Assembly (NCBI RefSeq): GCF_013423485.1
Contig: NZ_JABFFR010000047.1
Span: forward strand, 1 to 64,000
Direction of reading: 5' to 3'
Source: Azospirillum oleiclasticum
Lineage (GTDB): Bacteria; Pseudomonadota; Alphaproteobacteria; Azospirillales; Azospirillaceae
Length of the DNA: 64,000 bases
The position numbers and the translations under genes were made by a program. Positions 31,160 through 40,848 of the stretch are shown piece after piece. Numbering within the stretch: position 1 is the stretch's first letter; each line of letters begins with the position of its first letter. The notes under the pieces were generated by a model, which made no database searches, had not been told where the DNA came from, and saw nothing but the letters and a program-made list of their open reading frames with translations.

Positions 31160-31599
31160 CCGCCGCCGGCCGCGGCGAGCCGGCGCCGGCCATCGACGGA
31201 GAGGTCGGGGATCGTCGCCAGCACCGTGTCCTCGATCAGATCGCCGATCAGGCGCCGGCTCGCCCTGGCCTCGTCCACCGCCTGGCGCAACGCGCCGACA
31301 TCGATCCGCTCCGCGCCGACCAGCGCGCGGACCCGCCGGCTGGCCGTCTCCAGCCCCGTCTGCAGGGCGGCGAAGCGCGCGTCCCTGACGGCGAAGGCAT
31401 CGCGCATGCGCTGTGCGTCCTCCTCCGGCAGGACGCGGTTCGCACGCGCCAGGACCCGCTCCACCAACGGTCCCTCCGGCAGGGTCGGCCCGTGGTGCCG
31501 GTCGGCGATCAGCATGGCCCCCAGGAACAGGTTCAGCGCCAGCGAAGCGAGCGCCAGCAGGCGCAGCCATTGGACCGGGCGTTGCAGCAGAGCGGTCAT
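31156..31599 (-). CDS. Periplasmic metal-sensor-like (Metal_resist) protein
   Basis: 147-residue protein with an N-terminal membrane anchor (about residues 12-32, LLALASLALNLFLGAMLIA) and a helical periplasmic part like CnrX/ZraP-type metal-resistance sensors (NRVLPEEDAQRMRDAF, RDARFAALQTGLETASRRVR). In such systems this protein senses a periplasmic signal and controls an anti-sigma factor. The ATG overlaps the anti-sigma-like gene by four bases. There are few Cys, and the only histidines are an HH pair just after the anchor, so metal binding is unproven. Confidence 0.7.
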   Translation of the reverse strand: MTALLQRPVQWLRLLALASLALNLFLGAMLIADRHHGPTLPEGPLVERVLARANRVLPEEDAQRMRDAFAVRDARFAALQTGLETASRRVRALVGAERIDVGALRQAVDEARASRRLIGDLIEDTVLATIPDLSVDGRRRLAAAGGG

Positions 31600-32009
31600 C
31601 GGGCGGTTCCATCGAACAGGGTGGGCGGGTCGAAGGCGATCAGTCCGCCGCCGGGGGAGGGCGTCTCCGGCCGGCTGCCGGCAAGCCAGCCGAGCGTCAG
31701 CAGGGCCGCGGCCAGCGCGCCGGCCGTGCGCAGCCGCATGCGGCCGAGCAGGAGGCCGCGAAACGTCTCCCGCGGGGTGGCGCGCACGGCGCGCCCGACG
31801 GCGGCGACCAGCCGGTCGACCCGCGCCTGGTCCACCGTCACCGGCGGCCCCGCGAGCTGCCGGTCGAACGCCTCTTCCCGGGTCCACGCGGCGCGCAGGG
31901 CGGGGGAGGCGGCGATGCGGTCGCGGGCGGCGTCGCCGAGCCCGTCGGGCCAGCGGTCGAGGTCGGCGCCATGGGCGGCGAGCAGCCGCCGGACATCGTC
32001 GTCGGTCAT
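31596..32009 (-). CDS. Anti-sigma-factor-like membrane protein
   Basis: 137 residues: a cytoplasmic N-terminus (MTDDDVRRLLAAHGADLDRWP), one membrane helix at about residues 92-110 (TAGALAAALLTLGWLAG) and a short periplasmic tail. It lies between an ECF sigma gene and a sensor-like gene with four-base overlaps on both sides, the arrangement of CnrY/ECF-type anti-sigma genes. The assignment rests mostly on context and topology. Confidence 0.65.
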   Translation of the reverse strand: MTDDDVRRLLAAHGADLDRWPDGLGDAARDRIAASPALRAAWTREEAFDRQLAGPPVTVDQARVDRLVAAVGRAVRATPRETFRGLLLGRMRLRTAGALAAALLTLGWLAGSRPETPSPGGGLIAFDPPTLFDGTAR

Positions 32010-32620
32010 GGGTCCTTCTCCTCCAGCAACGCGGCGCGCAGCGCCTGACGGGCGCGGGCCAGCAGCGAGCCGAAGGCCGTCGGCCCGATGCCCAGCGCCT
32101 CGGCCGCAGCCCGCAGGCTCAGCCCCTCCTGATAGAACAGCACCACGGCGAGGCGCTGGCGCTCGTTCAGCCGGCCAAGCTCGCGCGTCACGCGCGCGGC
32201 ATCCTCGCGCTCGCCGATCAGGACCGTCGCGTCGGGGGCCTCGTCGGGCAGCGCCTCGTCGATCGGCTGCCAGCCCGGCCGCCGCCGCCGGTCGATGGCG
32301 AGGTTGACGACGATGCGCTGGAGCCAGGCAGTGAAGCTGGCGCGCCCGGGCTCCCAGCGCCCGGCGTGCTGCCAGACCCGCAGGAACGCCTCCTGCACCA
32401 CCTCGTCGGCGTCGGACGGGTTGCCGGTCACCCGCTGGGCCAGCGCCACGGCGCGCCGCATGTGGCGGGCGGCGAGCCGGTCGAAGGCCGCGGCGTCGCC
32501 GTCGGCGACGCGGGCCATCAGCGCCTCGTCGCTGTCGGGTGCCGCCGCGTCCCGGCCGGCGTCCTGCGCGTCCGTCCCGTCCATCACCATCCACACCGGA
32601 TCGCAGGCGGTTCCAGCCAT
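32006..32620 (-). CDS. ECF-family RNA polymerase sigma factor
   Basis: 204-residue sigma-70 family protein. Region 2 (LMARVADGDAAAFDRLAARH ... DADEVVQEAFLRVWQ ... RIVVNLAIDRRRR) and region 4 (RLAVVLFYQEGLSLRAAAEA, then SLLARARQALRAAL) are clear, with no region 1 or 3, as in ECF factors. The first 30 residues form a flexible leader. The ATG at 32620 lies five bases after the RND pump stop and has GGAG upstream. The gene overlaps the anti-sigma-like gene. It is unusual for a sigma factor to be last in the operon it may regulate. Confidence 0.88.
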   Translation of the reverse strand: MAGTACDPVWMVMDGTDAQDAGRDAAAPDSDEALMARVADGDAAAFDRLAARHMRRAVALAQRVTGNPSDADEVVQEAFLRVWQHAGRWEPGRASFTAWLQRIVVNLAIDRRRRPGWQPIDEALPDEAPDATVLIGEREDAARVTRELGRLNERQRLAVVLFYQEGLSLRAAAEALGIGPTAFGSLLARARQALRAALLEEKDP

Positions 32621-32625
32621 CGCGG

Positions 32626-35600
32626 TCACTCCGCCAGCGCCGGCCGCGGTGCGGCGGCGCGCCGCCGGGCCAGCCGCTCCAGCGCCAGATAGACCACCGG
32701 GGTGGTATAGAGCGTCAGCATCTGCGACACCAGCAGCCCGCCGACGATGGCGACGCCGAGCGGCCGGCGCAGCTCGCCGCCGATGCCGGTGTCGAGCGCG
32801 AGCGGCAGGGCGCCCAGCAGCGCCGCCATGGTCGTCATCAGGATCGGGCGGAAGCGGACCAGCCCCGCCTCGCGGATCGCGGCGCGGGGGGAGAGGCCGT
32901 GCGTGCGCTCGGCCTCCAGCGCGAAATCGATCATCATGATCGCGTTCTTCTTCACAATGCCGATCAGCAGGATGATGCCGATCATCGCGACGATGGACAG
33001 GTCGCCGCCGGTGACCTGGAGCGCCAGCAGCGCCCCCAGACCCGCCGAGGGCAGGGTGGACAGGATGGTCAGCGGGTGCAGCATGCTCTCGTACAGCACG
33101 CCCAGCACCACATAGACGGTGATCAGCGCCGCCGCGATCAGCAGCGGCTGCGACGCCAGGGAGTCGCGGAACGCCTTGGCGTTGCCCTGGAAGCCGGCGC
33201 GGATGGCCGGCGGCAGCCCGGCCCGCTCCTCCGCCCGCCGCACCGCCGCCGTCGCCTCCCCCAGCGACACGCCGGGGGCCAGGTTGAAGGACAGGGTCGC
33301 CACCGGGAAGATCCCCTGGTGCATGATCGCCGCCGGGGCCGACACCAGCGACACCGAGGCGACGGCGTTCAGCGGCACCATGGCGCCGCCGCGGCCCGGC
33401 ACGTACAGCTTCGCCAGCGCCTCCGGCCCGAGCTGGTCGGCGGGGTCCACCTCCAGCACCACCCGGTGCTGGTTCTGCATGGTGTGCATGGTGGAGACCT
33501 GACGCTGGCCGAAGCTGTCGTAGAGCACCGCGTCGATGGTCTGGAGCGCCACCCCGAGGCGGGAGGCGGCGTCGCGGTCGATGACCAGCCGGGTCTGGAG
33601 CCCGCCGTTCTGCTGGTCGTTGCCGACGTCGGTCAGCTCGGGCAGGGCGCGCAGCGCGTCCACCATGCGCGGCGCCCACTGGTTCAGCAGGGCCAGATCC
33701 TCCGTCTGCAGGGCGTATTGGAACTGGCCCTTGCCGGTGCGCCCGCCGACGCGGATGTCCTGCACCGGTTGCAGGAACAGCCGGATGCCGACCACCCGCG
33801 CCGCCCGGCCGCGCAGCCGGTTCAGCACCGTGTCGAGGTCGTCGCGCTGGTCGCGCGGCTTCAGGTTGATGAACAGCCGGCCGGAGTTGAGCGAGCTGCT
33901 GCCCGGCCCGCCGCCGATGAAGGAGCCCACCCCCTCGATGGCCGGGTCGCCGGCCACCGCATCCTGCATGGCACGCTGCCGGTTCGCCATGGCCTGGAAG
34001 GAGATGTCCGGCGGGGCGTCGGTGATGCCCAGGATCAGGCCCGTGTCCTGCTGCGGGAAGAAGCCCTTGGGCACCTGCACGTAGAGCCACACGCTGCCGG
34101 CGATGGTGGCGAGCGTGACCAGCAGCATCAGCCGCGGGCGCGCCAGAACCCCGTCCAGCGCGCGCGCGTGCAGCCGGTGCAGCGCGTCGAACCCGCGTTC
34201 CAGCCAGCGCGACAGGCGGCCCGGCGGGCGTGCCTCAGCCGGTGCCGTCACCAGATGGCCGCACATCATCGGCGTCAGCGTCAGCGACACCAATGTCGAC
34301 ACGAGGATGGCGACGGACAGCGTGACCGCGAATTCCCGGAACAGCCGGCCGACGATGCCGCCCATGAACAGGATGGGGATGAAGACCGCCACCAGCGACA
34401 GGCTGATCGACAGCACGGTGAAGGCGACCTGCCGGCTGCCGCGCAGCGCCGCCTCGATGGGGGGAACGCCGCGTTCGAGGTGGCGGACGACGTTCTCCAC
34501 CACCACGATGGCGTCGTCGACCACGAAGCCGACCGAGATCGTCAGCGCCATCAGGGAGAGGTTGTCGAGGCTGTAGCCGAGCAGCCACATGGCCGCCACC
34601 GTGCCGGCCAGCGACAGCGGCACCGCCACCGCCGGGATCGCGGTGGCGGTGAGCCGCCGCAGGAACAGCGCCATCACCAGCACCACCAGCCCGGTGGTGA
34701 CGGCCAGCGTGCGCTGCACGTCGGCGATGGAGGCGCGGATGGTCGGCGTGCGGTCGGTGCGGATGTCCACCCGCACGCCCGGCGGCAGCCAGCGTTCCAG
34801 CACCGGCATTTCGGCGCGGATGCGGTCCACCGTCTCCACCACGTTGGCGCCGGTCTGCTTCTGGACGGTGAGCAGCACCGCGCGCTTGCCGTTGTACCAG
34901 GCGGCGAGCCGGCTGTTCTCGGTGCCGTCGATGACCGACGCGATGGCGTCGAGCCGGACGAACGCCCCGTTGCGCTCCACCACCACCAGCGGGCGGTAGC
35001 GCTCCGCGCCGAAAAGCTGGTCGTCGGCGGCGATGGAGAAGCTCTCGCGGTCGCCCTCGATGCGGCCCTTGGGCGCGTTGGCGTTGGCCTGCGACAGGGC
35101 GGTGCGCACATCCTCCAGGCTGATGCCCATGGCGGCCGCGGCGGCGCTGTTGACGCGCACGCGCACGGCGGTCTTCTCCGCCCCGTTGATGGAGACCTGG
35201 CTGACCCCCTCGATCTGGCTGAGGCGCTGGCCGATCACCGTGTCGGCGAGGTTGAACAGGTCGCCGGCCGCCAGCGTGTCGGAGGTGACCGCCAGCACCA
35301 TCACCGGCGAGTCCGCCGGGTTGATGCGGCGCAGGCGCGGCGGATTCGGCAGCTCCTTCGGCAGGTCGGCGCCGGCGGCGTTGATGGCCGCCTGCACGTC
35401 GCGCGAGGCGGCGACGATGTCGCGCTCCAAGTTGAACTGGATGACGATGGAGGTGTTGCCCAGCGCGCTGGTCGAGGTCATCTCCGACACCCCGGCGATG
35501 CGGCCGAGCCGGCGCTCCAGCGGCGTGGCGACGGAGGTCGCCATCGTCTCCGGGCTGGCGCCGGGCAGGGAGGCGGTGACCACCACCGTGGGAAACTCCA

Positions 35601-35718
35601 CCTGCGGCAGCGGCGCCACCGGCAGGAAGCGGTAGGCGACGATCCCCAGCAGCAGCACCCCCAGCATCAGCAGCGAGGTGCCGACCGGCCGGTGGATGAA
35701 GGGGGCGGAGATGGTCAT
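32626..35718 (-). CDS. RND efflux permease, MdtC-like
   Basis: 1030-residue inner-membrane proton-driven exporter of the AcrB/MdtBC class with 12 helices and two large periplasmic loops. It begins ISAPFIHRPVGTSLLML. The proton-relay motif VGFVVDDAIVVVEN (TM4) and the second-half KKNAIMMIDFALEAER are present. High similarity in order to the upstream permease suggests an MdtB/MdtC heterotrimer. The start at 35718 is five bases after the upstream gene. Substrates are likely drugs or toxic organics, not metals, since HME-type motifs are lacking. Confidence 0.93.
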   Translation of the reverse strand: MTISAPFIHRPVGTSLLMLGVLLLGIVAYRFLPVAPLPQVEFPTVVVTASLPGASPETMATSVATPLERRLGRIAGVSEMTSTSALGNTSIVIQFNLERDIVAASRDVQAAINAAGADLPKELPNPPRLRRINPADSPVMVLAVTSDTLAAGDLFNLADTVIGQRLSQIEGVSQVSINGAEKTAVRVRVNSAAAAAMGISLEDVRTALSQANANAPKGRIEGDRESFSIAADDQLFGAERYRPLVVVERNGAFVRLDAIASVIDGTENSRLAAWYNGKRAVLLTVQKQTGANVVETVDRIRAEMPVLERWLPPGVRVDIRTDRTPTIRASIADVQRTLAVTTGLVVLVMALFLRRLTATAIPAVAVPLSLAGTVAAMWLLGYSLDNLSLMALTISVGFVVDDAIVVVENVVRHLERGVPPIEAALRGSRQVAFTVLSISLSLVAVFIPILFMGGIVGRLFREFAVTLSVAILVSTLVSLTLTPMMCGHLVTAPAEARPPGRLSRWLERGFDALHRLHARALDGVLARPRLMLLVTLATIAGSVWLYVQVPKGFFPQQDTGLILGITDAPPDISFQAMANRQRAMQDAVAGDPAIEGVGSFIGGGPGSSSLNSGRLFINLKPRDQRDDLDTVLNRLRGRAARVVGIRLFLQPVQDIRVGGRTGKGQFQYALQTEDLALLNQWAPRMVDALRALPELTDVGNDQQNGGLQTRLVIDRDAASRLGVALQTIDAVLYDSFGQRQVSTMHTMQNQHRVVLEVDPADQLGPEALAKLYVPGRGGAMVPLNAVASVSLVSAPAAIMHQGIFPVATLSFNLAPGVSLGEATAAVRRAEERAGLPPAIRAGFQGNAKAFRDSLASQPLLIAAALITVYVVLGVLYESMLHPLTILSTLPSAGLGALLALQVTGGDLSIVAMIGIILLIGIVKKNAIMMIDFALEAERTHGLSPRAAIREAGLVRFRPILMTTMAALLGALPLALDTGIGGELRRPLGVAIVGGLLVSQMLTLYTTPVVYLALERLARRRAAAPRPALAE

Positions 35719-35723
35719 CGCCG

Positions 35724-38700
35724 CTACTCCGCCGCCGGCCGCCGGGCCGCATCGGGAAGCGTGGATGCGGGCAGGGTGACCCTGGCCGGATGTCGCCGCG
35801 CTCCGCGCAGCCAGGCGCCGAGCCGGTCCATGTAGAGATAGACGACCGGCGTGGTGTAGAGCGTCAGCACCTGCGACAGCAGCAGCCCGCCGACGATGGC
35901 GATGCCCAGCGGCCGGCGCAGTTCGGCCCCGGCGCCCTGCTCCAGGGCCAGCGGCAGGGCGCCCAGCAGGGCCGCCATGGTGGTCATCATGATCGGCCGG
36001 AAGCGCAGCAGGCAGGCGCGCTCGATCGAGCGCTCGGGCGACAGCCCCTCCGTCCGCTCGGCCTCCAGCGCGAAGTCGATCATCATGATCGCGTTCTTCT
36101 TCACGATGCCGATCAGCAGGACGATGCCGATCATGGCGATCAGCGTCAGCTCCTCCCCCGTGACCATCAATGCGACCAGCGCGCCGATGCCGGCCGACGG
36201 CAGGGTCGATAGGATGGTCAGCGGGTGGATGGTGCTCTCGTAGAGGATGCCCAGCACGATGTAGACGGCGACCACCGCGGCCAGGATCAGCCAGGGCTGG
36301 CTGGCCAGCGAGGAGCGGAACTCCGCGGCACTGCCGGTGAAGCTGGCGGTCACCGTGTCCGGCAGACCGATGGCCGCCGCCGTCTCCTGGATGGCCCGCG
36401 TCGCGTCGCCCAGCGCGTACCCATCGCCCAGATTGAAGGACAGGGTCGCGGCCGGGAACTGCCCCTGCCGGGTGATGACCAGCGGCGCCACCCCGCGCTC
36501 CATCCGCACCAGCGTGTCGAGCGGCACCACCCCGCCGCCGGTCGCCCGGACATGGAGGCGCGACAGGGCGGACGGGTCGCGCTGGAAGGCCGGTTCGGCC
36601 TCCAGGATCACGCGGTACTGGTTGGTCTGGGTGTAGATGGTGGAGACCTGGCGCTGGCCGAAGGCGTCGTAGAGCGTGTCGTCGATCGCCTGCGGCAGCA
36701 CATGCAGCCGCGAGGCCGCGTCGCGGTCGATGCGCAGATAGAGCTGCAGCCCGTCCGGCTGCTGGTCGCTCGCCACGTCCGCCAGCTCGGGCCGGGCGCG
36801 CAGCGCGGTGATCAGCCGCTGCGTCCAGGCGGCGAGCTCGGCCGGGTCGGCGTCCTGGAGCACATACTGGTACTGGGTGCGGCCGACGCGGGCGTCGATC
36901 TGCACATCCTGCACCGCCTGCATGTGGACGGACACCCCCTGCACGTCCACGACCGCCGCCCGCAGCCGGGCGATGACCGCCGCCGCCGTTCCGCGCTGCC
37001 CGTGCGGCTTCAGGGCGACGGTGATGCGGCCGGTGTTGACGGTGGCGTTCACCAGCCCGGCGCCGACGAAGCTGCCGACCGCCGCCACGTCCGGGTCGCG
37101 CCGCAGGATGTCGGCGACGGCGCGCTGCCGCTCCGCCATCGCCTGGAAGGAGATGCCGGGGGCGGCGTCGACCACCGCGACGATCACGCCGGTGTCCTGC
37201 TGCGGCAGGAAGCCCTTGGGCACCACCGCGTAGAGCGCCAGCGTGCCGGCGAGCGTCAGCACCGCGACCAGCAGGGTCAGGGGCTGGTGCCGCAGCACGA
37301 CCCGCAGGGTGGCGCCATAGCCGCGCTGCACCGCGTCGAAGCCGCGCTCGCTCCAGCCCCGCCGCCGCTCCTCCGGCGGCGGCTCGCGGCGCAGCAGCCG
37401 GGCGCACATCATCGGCGTCAGGGTCAGCGAGATCACCGCCGACATCACCACCGCCACAGACAGGGTGATGGCGAATTCGCTGAACAGCCGGCCGACCACC
37501 CCGCTCATGAACAGCAGCGGGATGAACACCGCGATCAGCGACACGGTCAGCGACACCACGGTGAAGCCGATCTCCCGCGCGCCGTCCACCGCGGCCACCG
37601 GCGGCGGCTTGCCCATCTCCAGATGGCGGTGGATGTTCTCCACCATCACGATGGCGTCGTCGACGACGAAGCCGGACGCGATGGTCAGCGCCATCAGCGA
37701 CAGGTTGTCCAGGCTGAAACCGGCCAGCGCCATCACCCCGAAGCTGCCGATCAGCGACAGCGGCAGCGCCACGCCGGGGATGATCGTGGCGCGCACCGAG
37801 CGCAGGAACAGGAAGATCACCAGCACCACCAGCCCGGCGGTCAGCACCAGCGTCGCCTGCACGTCGGCGACCGAGGCGCGGATGGTCTCCGTCCGGTCGG
37901 TCAGGACGGAGACGGTGATCTGCGGCGGCAGGGCGGCCTGAAGCTGCGGCAGCAGGGCGCGGATGCGGTCGACCGTCTCGATGATGTTGGCGCCGGGCTG
38001 GCGCTGGACGTTCAGCAGCACCGCCGGCCGACCGTCGTGCCAGGCCGCGAGCTGGGTGTTCTCCACCGAATCCACCACGGTGCCGACATCCGACAGCCGC
38101 ACCGGGCCGCCGTTGCGGTAGCTGACGATCACCGGCCGGTAGGCGGCGGCGGACGCGATCTGGTCGTTGGCGGCGATCGACATGGACTGCCGCGTGCCGT
38201 CGAAGCTGCCCTTGGGCGCGTTGACGTTGGCCTGGGTGATGGCGCTGCGGATGTCCTCCATGGTCAGCCCCAGCCCGGCGGCCACGGCGGGATCGACCTG
38301 CACGCGCACCGCCGGCCGCTGCCCGCCCTCCAGCCCGACATAGCCGACGCCCTCCACCTGCGCCAGCTTCTGCGCCACCAGCGTGTCGGCGGCGTCGCTG
38401 ACCCGCTCCAGCGGCAGGCTGTCGGAGCTGAGCGCCAGCACCATGACGGGCGTGTCGGCCGGGTTGACCTTGCTGTAGGTGGGCGGGTTGGGCAGGCCGC
38501 GGGCCAGCGTGCCCGACGCGGCGACGATGGCCGCCTGGACGTCCTGGGCCGCCGCGTCGATGTCGCGCGACAGGGTGAACTGGATGGTGACGACCGAGGT
38601 GGCGAAGGAGCTGGTGGAGATCATCGAGCCGATCCCGGCGATCTGCCCGAGCTGGCGTTCCAGCGGCGCCGTCACCGTGGACGCCATCACCTCCGGCGAG

Positions 38701-38861
38701 GCGCCGGGGAGCTGGCTCGTCACCTGGATGGTGGGGAAATCCACCGTCGGCAGCGACGACACCGGCAAGGCCCGGTATCCCAGCAGCCCCAGCAGCAGCA
38801 GCGCCACCGTCAGGAGCCCGGTGGCGATCGGCCGCCGGATGAAGGGGGCGGAGATGTTCAT
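35724..38861 (-). CDS. RND efflux permease, MdtB-like
   Basis: 1045-residue HAE1-type RND permease, paralogous to the downstream one. It shows the N-terminal ISAPFIRRPIATGLLTVALL, TM4 ASGFVVDDAIVMVENIH, QVSTIYTQTNQYRVILEAEP, and KKNAIMMIDFALEAERTEG. The C-terminus has a short basic/proline tail (RRHPARVTLPAS). The ATG overlaps the adaptor gene stop by four bases. Together with the adaptor and second permease it forms an mdtABC-type tripartite pump; the outer-membrane channel is not encoded here. Confidence 0.93.
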   Translation of the reverse strand: MNISAPFIRRPIATGLLTVALLLLGLLGYRALPVSSLPTVDFPTIQVTSQLPGASPEVMASTVTAPLERQLGQIAGIGSMISTSSFATSVVTIQFTLSRDIDAAAQDVQAAIVAASGTLARGLPNPPTYSKVNPADTPVMVLALSSDSLPLERVSDAADTLVAQKLAQVEGVGYVGLEGGQRPAVRVQVDPAVAAGLGLTMEDIRSAITQANVNAPKGSFDGTRQSMSIAANDQIASAAAYRPVIVSYRNGGPVRLSDVGTVVDSVENTQLAAWHDGRPAVLLNVQRQPGANIIETVDRIRALLPQLQAALPPQITVSVLTDRTETIRASVADVQATLVLTAGLVVLVIFLFLRSVRATIIPGVALPLSLIGSFGVMALAGFSLDNLSLMALTIASGFVVDDAIVMVENIHRHLEMGKPPPVAAVDGAREIGFTVVSLTVSLIAVFIPLLFMSGVVGRLFSEFAITLSVAVVMSAVISLTLTPMMCARLLRREPPPEERRRGWSERGFDAVQRGYGATLRVVLRHQPLTLLVAVLTLAGTLALYAVVPKGFLPQQDTGVIVAVVDAAPGISFQAMAERQRAVADILRRDPDVAAVGSFVGAGLVNATVNTGRITVALKPHGQRGTAAAVIARLRAAVVDVQGVSVHMQAVQDVQIDARVGRTQYQYVLQDADPAELAAWTQRLITALRARPELADVASDQQPDGLQLYLRIDRDAASRLHVLPQAIDDTLYDAFGQRQVSTIYTQTNQYRVILEAEPAFQRDPSALSRLHVRATGGGVVPLDTLVRMERGVAPLVITRQGQFPAATLSFNLGDGYALGDATRAIQETAAAIGLPDTVTASFTGSAAEFRSSLASQPWLILAAVVAVYIVLGILYESTIHPLTILSTLPSAGIGALVALMVTGEELTLIAMIGIVLLIGIVKKNAIMMIDFALEAERTEGLSPERSIERACLLRFRPIMMTTMAALLGALPLALEQGAGAELRRPLGIAIVGGLLLSQVLTLYTTPVVYLYMDRLGAWLRGARRHPARVTLPASTLPDAARRPAAE

Positions 38862-40066
38862 GGCTTCGCCGCCACGCCGGGTGCGGAAGCGCCGGGAGCG
38901 GTGGCCGGTGCCGCACCGGGCGCAGTGGTCGACGCGGGCGGCCGCTCGACGATGGTGACCCGTGATCCGGGCTGGAGCCGGTACTGGCCGTCCACCACCA
39001 CCCGCTCGCCGGGGGCCAGCCCCTCCTCGATCAGCGCCTTGCCCTCCTCGATGCGACCCACCTTGATGGCGCGCTGCTCGACCGTCTGCTCCGCGGTGAT
39101 GACGTAGGCGTAGGTGCCCTGCGGGCCGCGCTGCACCACCGTGGAGGGCACGATGGTGGCGTTGCGCTTCGTCTCGGCCAGCAGCCGCACCGCCACGAAC
39201 TGGCCGGGCCACAGCCGCTGCGGGTCGTTGGCGAATTCCGCCTTCATCCGGATGGTGCCGGTGCTGGAATCGATCTGGTTGTCGATGACGCTCAGCGTCC
39301 CCTCGCCGAGCGCGGCACGCCCCTCGCGGTCCAGCGCCACCACCCGCACGGCCCCGGCCGCCTGGGCGGCGAGGATCGCCGGCAGAGTCTTCTCCGGCAG
39401 CGTGAAGACCACGGCGATCGGCTGGACCTGGGTGATGCTGGCGATGCCGCCGGTATCGCCGGCGCGGACGATGTTGCCCTGGTCCACCGAGCGGATGCCG
39501 ATCCGTCCGTCGATGGGGGCGGTGATGGTGGTGTAGCCGAGCTGCACCCGGATGCTGTCGATGCCGGCCTGGTCGGCGCGGATCTGCGCCTCGTACTGGG
39601 CGACCTGGGCGCGCTGGGTGTCCACCTGCTGGCGCGAGGCGTATTCCTTGAGGTTCAGGTTGCGCTCCAGGTCGCGCCTTGCGTTGGCGAGCAAGGCTTC
39701 GTCCTGCGCCTTCTTGGCCTCGGCCTGGGCCAGCTGCGCCTCGAAGGGGCGGGGGTCGATGCGGGCCAGCAGGTCGCCGGCCTTCACCGTCTGCCCCTCG
39801 CGGAAGGCCAGGAGCTGGAGTTCGCCATCCACCCGCACGCGCACGGTGACGCTGTTGAAGGGCTGGACGGTGCCGATCCCCTCCAGCCAGACGGGCATGT
39901 TCTCGCGGCCGACGGTGCCGGCCAGCACCGGCACGCTGGACACCCTCACCGGCGCTGCCGGGGGCGGTGCCGCCGCTGTCAGAAGGCGCTGGCCGCCGAT
40001 GCCCGCCCCCGCCAGGAGGAGGGCGACCGCAAGCCCGCCCAGTGCCGCTTTCCAACCTCTGACCAT
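38858..40066 (-). CDS. RND efflux periplasmic adaptor, MdtA-like
   Basis: 402-residue membrane-fusion protein. The ATG at 40066 gives an N-terminal anchor (about residues 6-25, ALGGLAVALLLAGAGIGG). Lipoyl half-motifs (VDGELQLLAFREGQTVKAGD; IDGRIGIRSVDQGNIVRAGD) flank an alpha-helical hairpin (AQAEAKKAQDEALLANARRD), followed by beta-barrel and membrane-proximal domains. A Pro/Ala-rich C-terminal tail is unusual but unstructured. It is the first gene of the operon, divergent from the DUF1003 gene across 136 bp. Confidence 0.92.
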   Translation of the reverse strand: MVRGWKAALGGLAVALLLAGAGIGGQRLLTAAAPPPAAPVRVSSVPVLAGTVGRENMPVWLEGIGTVQPFNSVTVRVRVDGELQLLAFREGQTVKAGDLLARIDPRPFEAQLAQAEAKKAQDEALLANARRDLERNLNLKEYASRQQVDTQRAQVAQYEAQIRADQAGIDSIRVQLGYTTITAPIDGRIGIRSVDQGNIVRAGDTGGIASITQVQPIAVVFTLPEKTLPAILAAQAAGAVRVVALDREGRAALGEGTLSVIDNQIDSSTGTIRMKAEFANDPQRLWPGQFVAVRLLAETKRNATIVPSTVVQRGPQGTYAYVITAEQTVEQRAIKVGRIEEGKALIEEGLAPGERVVVDGQYRLQPGSRVTIVERPPASTTAPGAAPATAPGASAPGVAAKP

Positions 40067-40202
40067 GGCCGCCGATCCGTCCGCGATGACCCACCGGATC
40101 CCTATACGAAGCAGCGCAGGGGATTCGTCGGTGGGCGAGGGGAACTCCCCGTCAGGGCGCTCGGTTCTCCCTGGTCCGGTGGCAACCAGCGCGAGGAACG
40201 GC

Positions 40203-40769
40203 ATGGACGGGGCGACACCAGAGGGCGGGGTGCGGCGTCAACCGACCATTCCCTCCCCCAAGCCGCCGGGCATGAGTTCGGTGCTGGAACGCAACATCGA
40301 GGCGCTGCACGCCCGGCGCCTGCGTGAGGAGCGCAAGGCGGGTTTCCAGGAGCGGGTGGCCGATCGCATCACCCGCTTCACCGGCAGCATGCGGTTCGTG
40401 TGGCTGCATCTCGGCGGCTTCGGCTTCTGGATCCTGGCCAATCTCGGCTGGATTCCGCTGGTGCCGCGCTGGGACCCGTCCTTCGTGGTGCTGGCGATGA
40501 TCGCGTCGGTGGAGGCGATCTTCCTGTCCACCTTCGTGCTGATCAGCCAGAACCGCATGGCCGCGGCGGCCGACGAGCGGGCCGACCTCGATCTCCAGAT
40601 CAGCCTGCTGGCCGAGCACGAGGTGACCAAGCTCACCGCCCTGGTCGCCGCCATCGCCGACCGTCTCGACGTCCGCACCGAGGTGGACGGGGAATTGGGC
40701 GAGCTGACCCGCAACGTCGCCCCGGAGGCCGTCCTCGACGAGATCGAGATCCGCAAGCCCAAGGAATGA
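40203..40769 (+). CDS. DUF1003 membrane protein
   Basis: 188-residue protein with two membrane helices (about 65-85 WLHLGGFGFWILANLG and 95-117 VVLAMIASVEAIFLSTFVLI). The conserved DUF1003 core then follows: SQNRMAAAADERADLDLQISLLAEHE, split around the second helix. The start at 40203 has GAGGAACGG upstream. Function is unknown; DUF1003 proteins are sometimes linked to magnesium or cyclic-di-GMP contexts, but nothing here shows that. Confidence 0.88.
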   Translation: MDGATPEGGVRRQPTIPSPKPPGMSSVLERNIEALHARRLREERKAGFQERVADRITRFTGSMRFVWLHLGGFGFWILANLGWIPLVPRWDPSFVVLAMIASVEAIFLSTFVLISQNRMAAAADERADLDLQISLLAEHEVTKLTALVAAIADRLDVRTEVDGELGELTRNVAPEAVLDEIEIRKPKE

Positions 40770-40848
40770 TGGCCGCGACCGACGATCCGGCTGGCCCAAG
40801 GCCCGCTCCATCCGCTATCAAGCGTGGGGTTGGCCGTGGGAGAGCGCC

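Noticed and set aside
32920..32960. GATCATCATGATC palindromes in both RND permease genes (also near 36080)
   Set aside because: They encode the conserved KKNAIMMIDFALEAER segment, so coding constraint explains their repetition.
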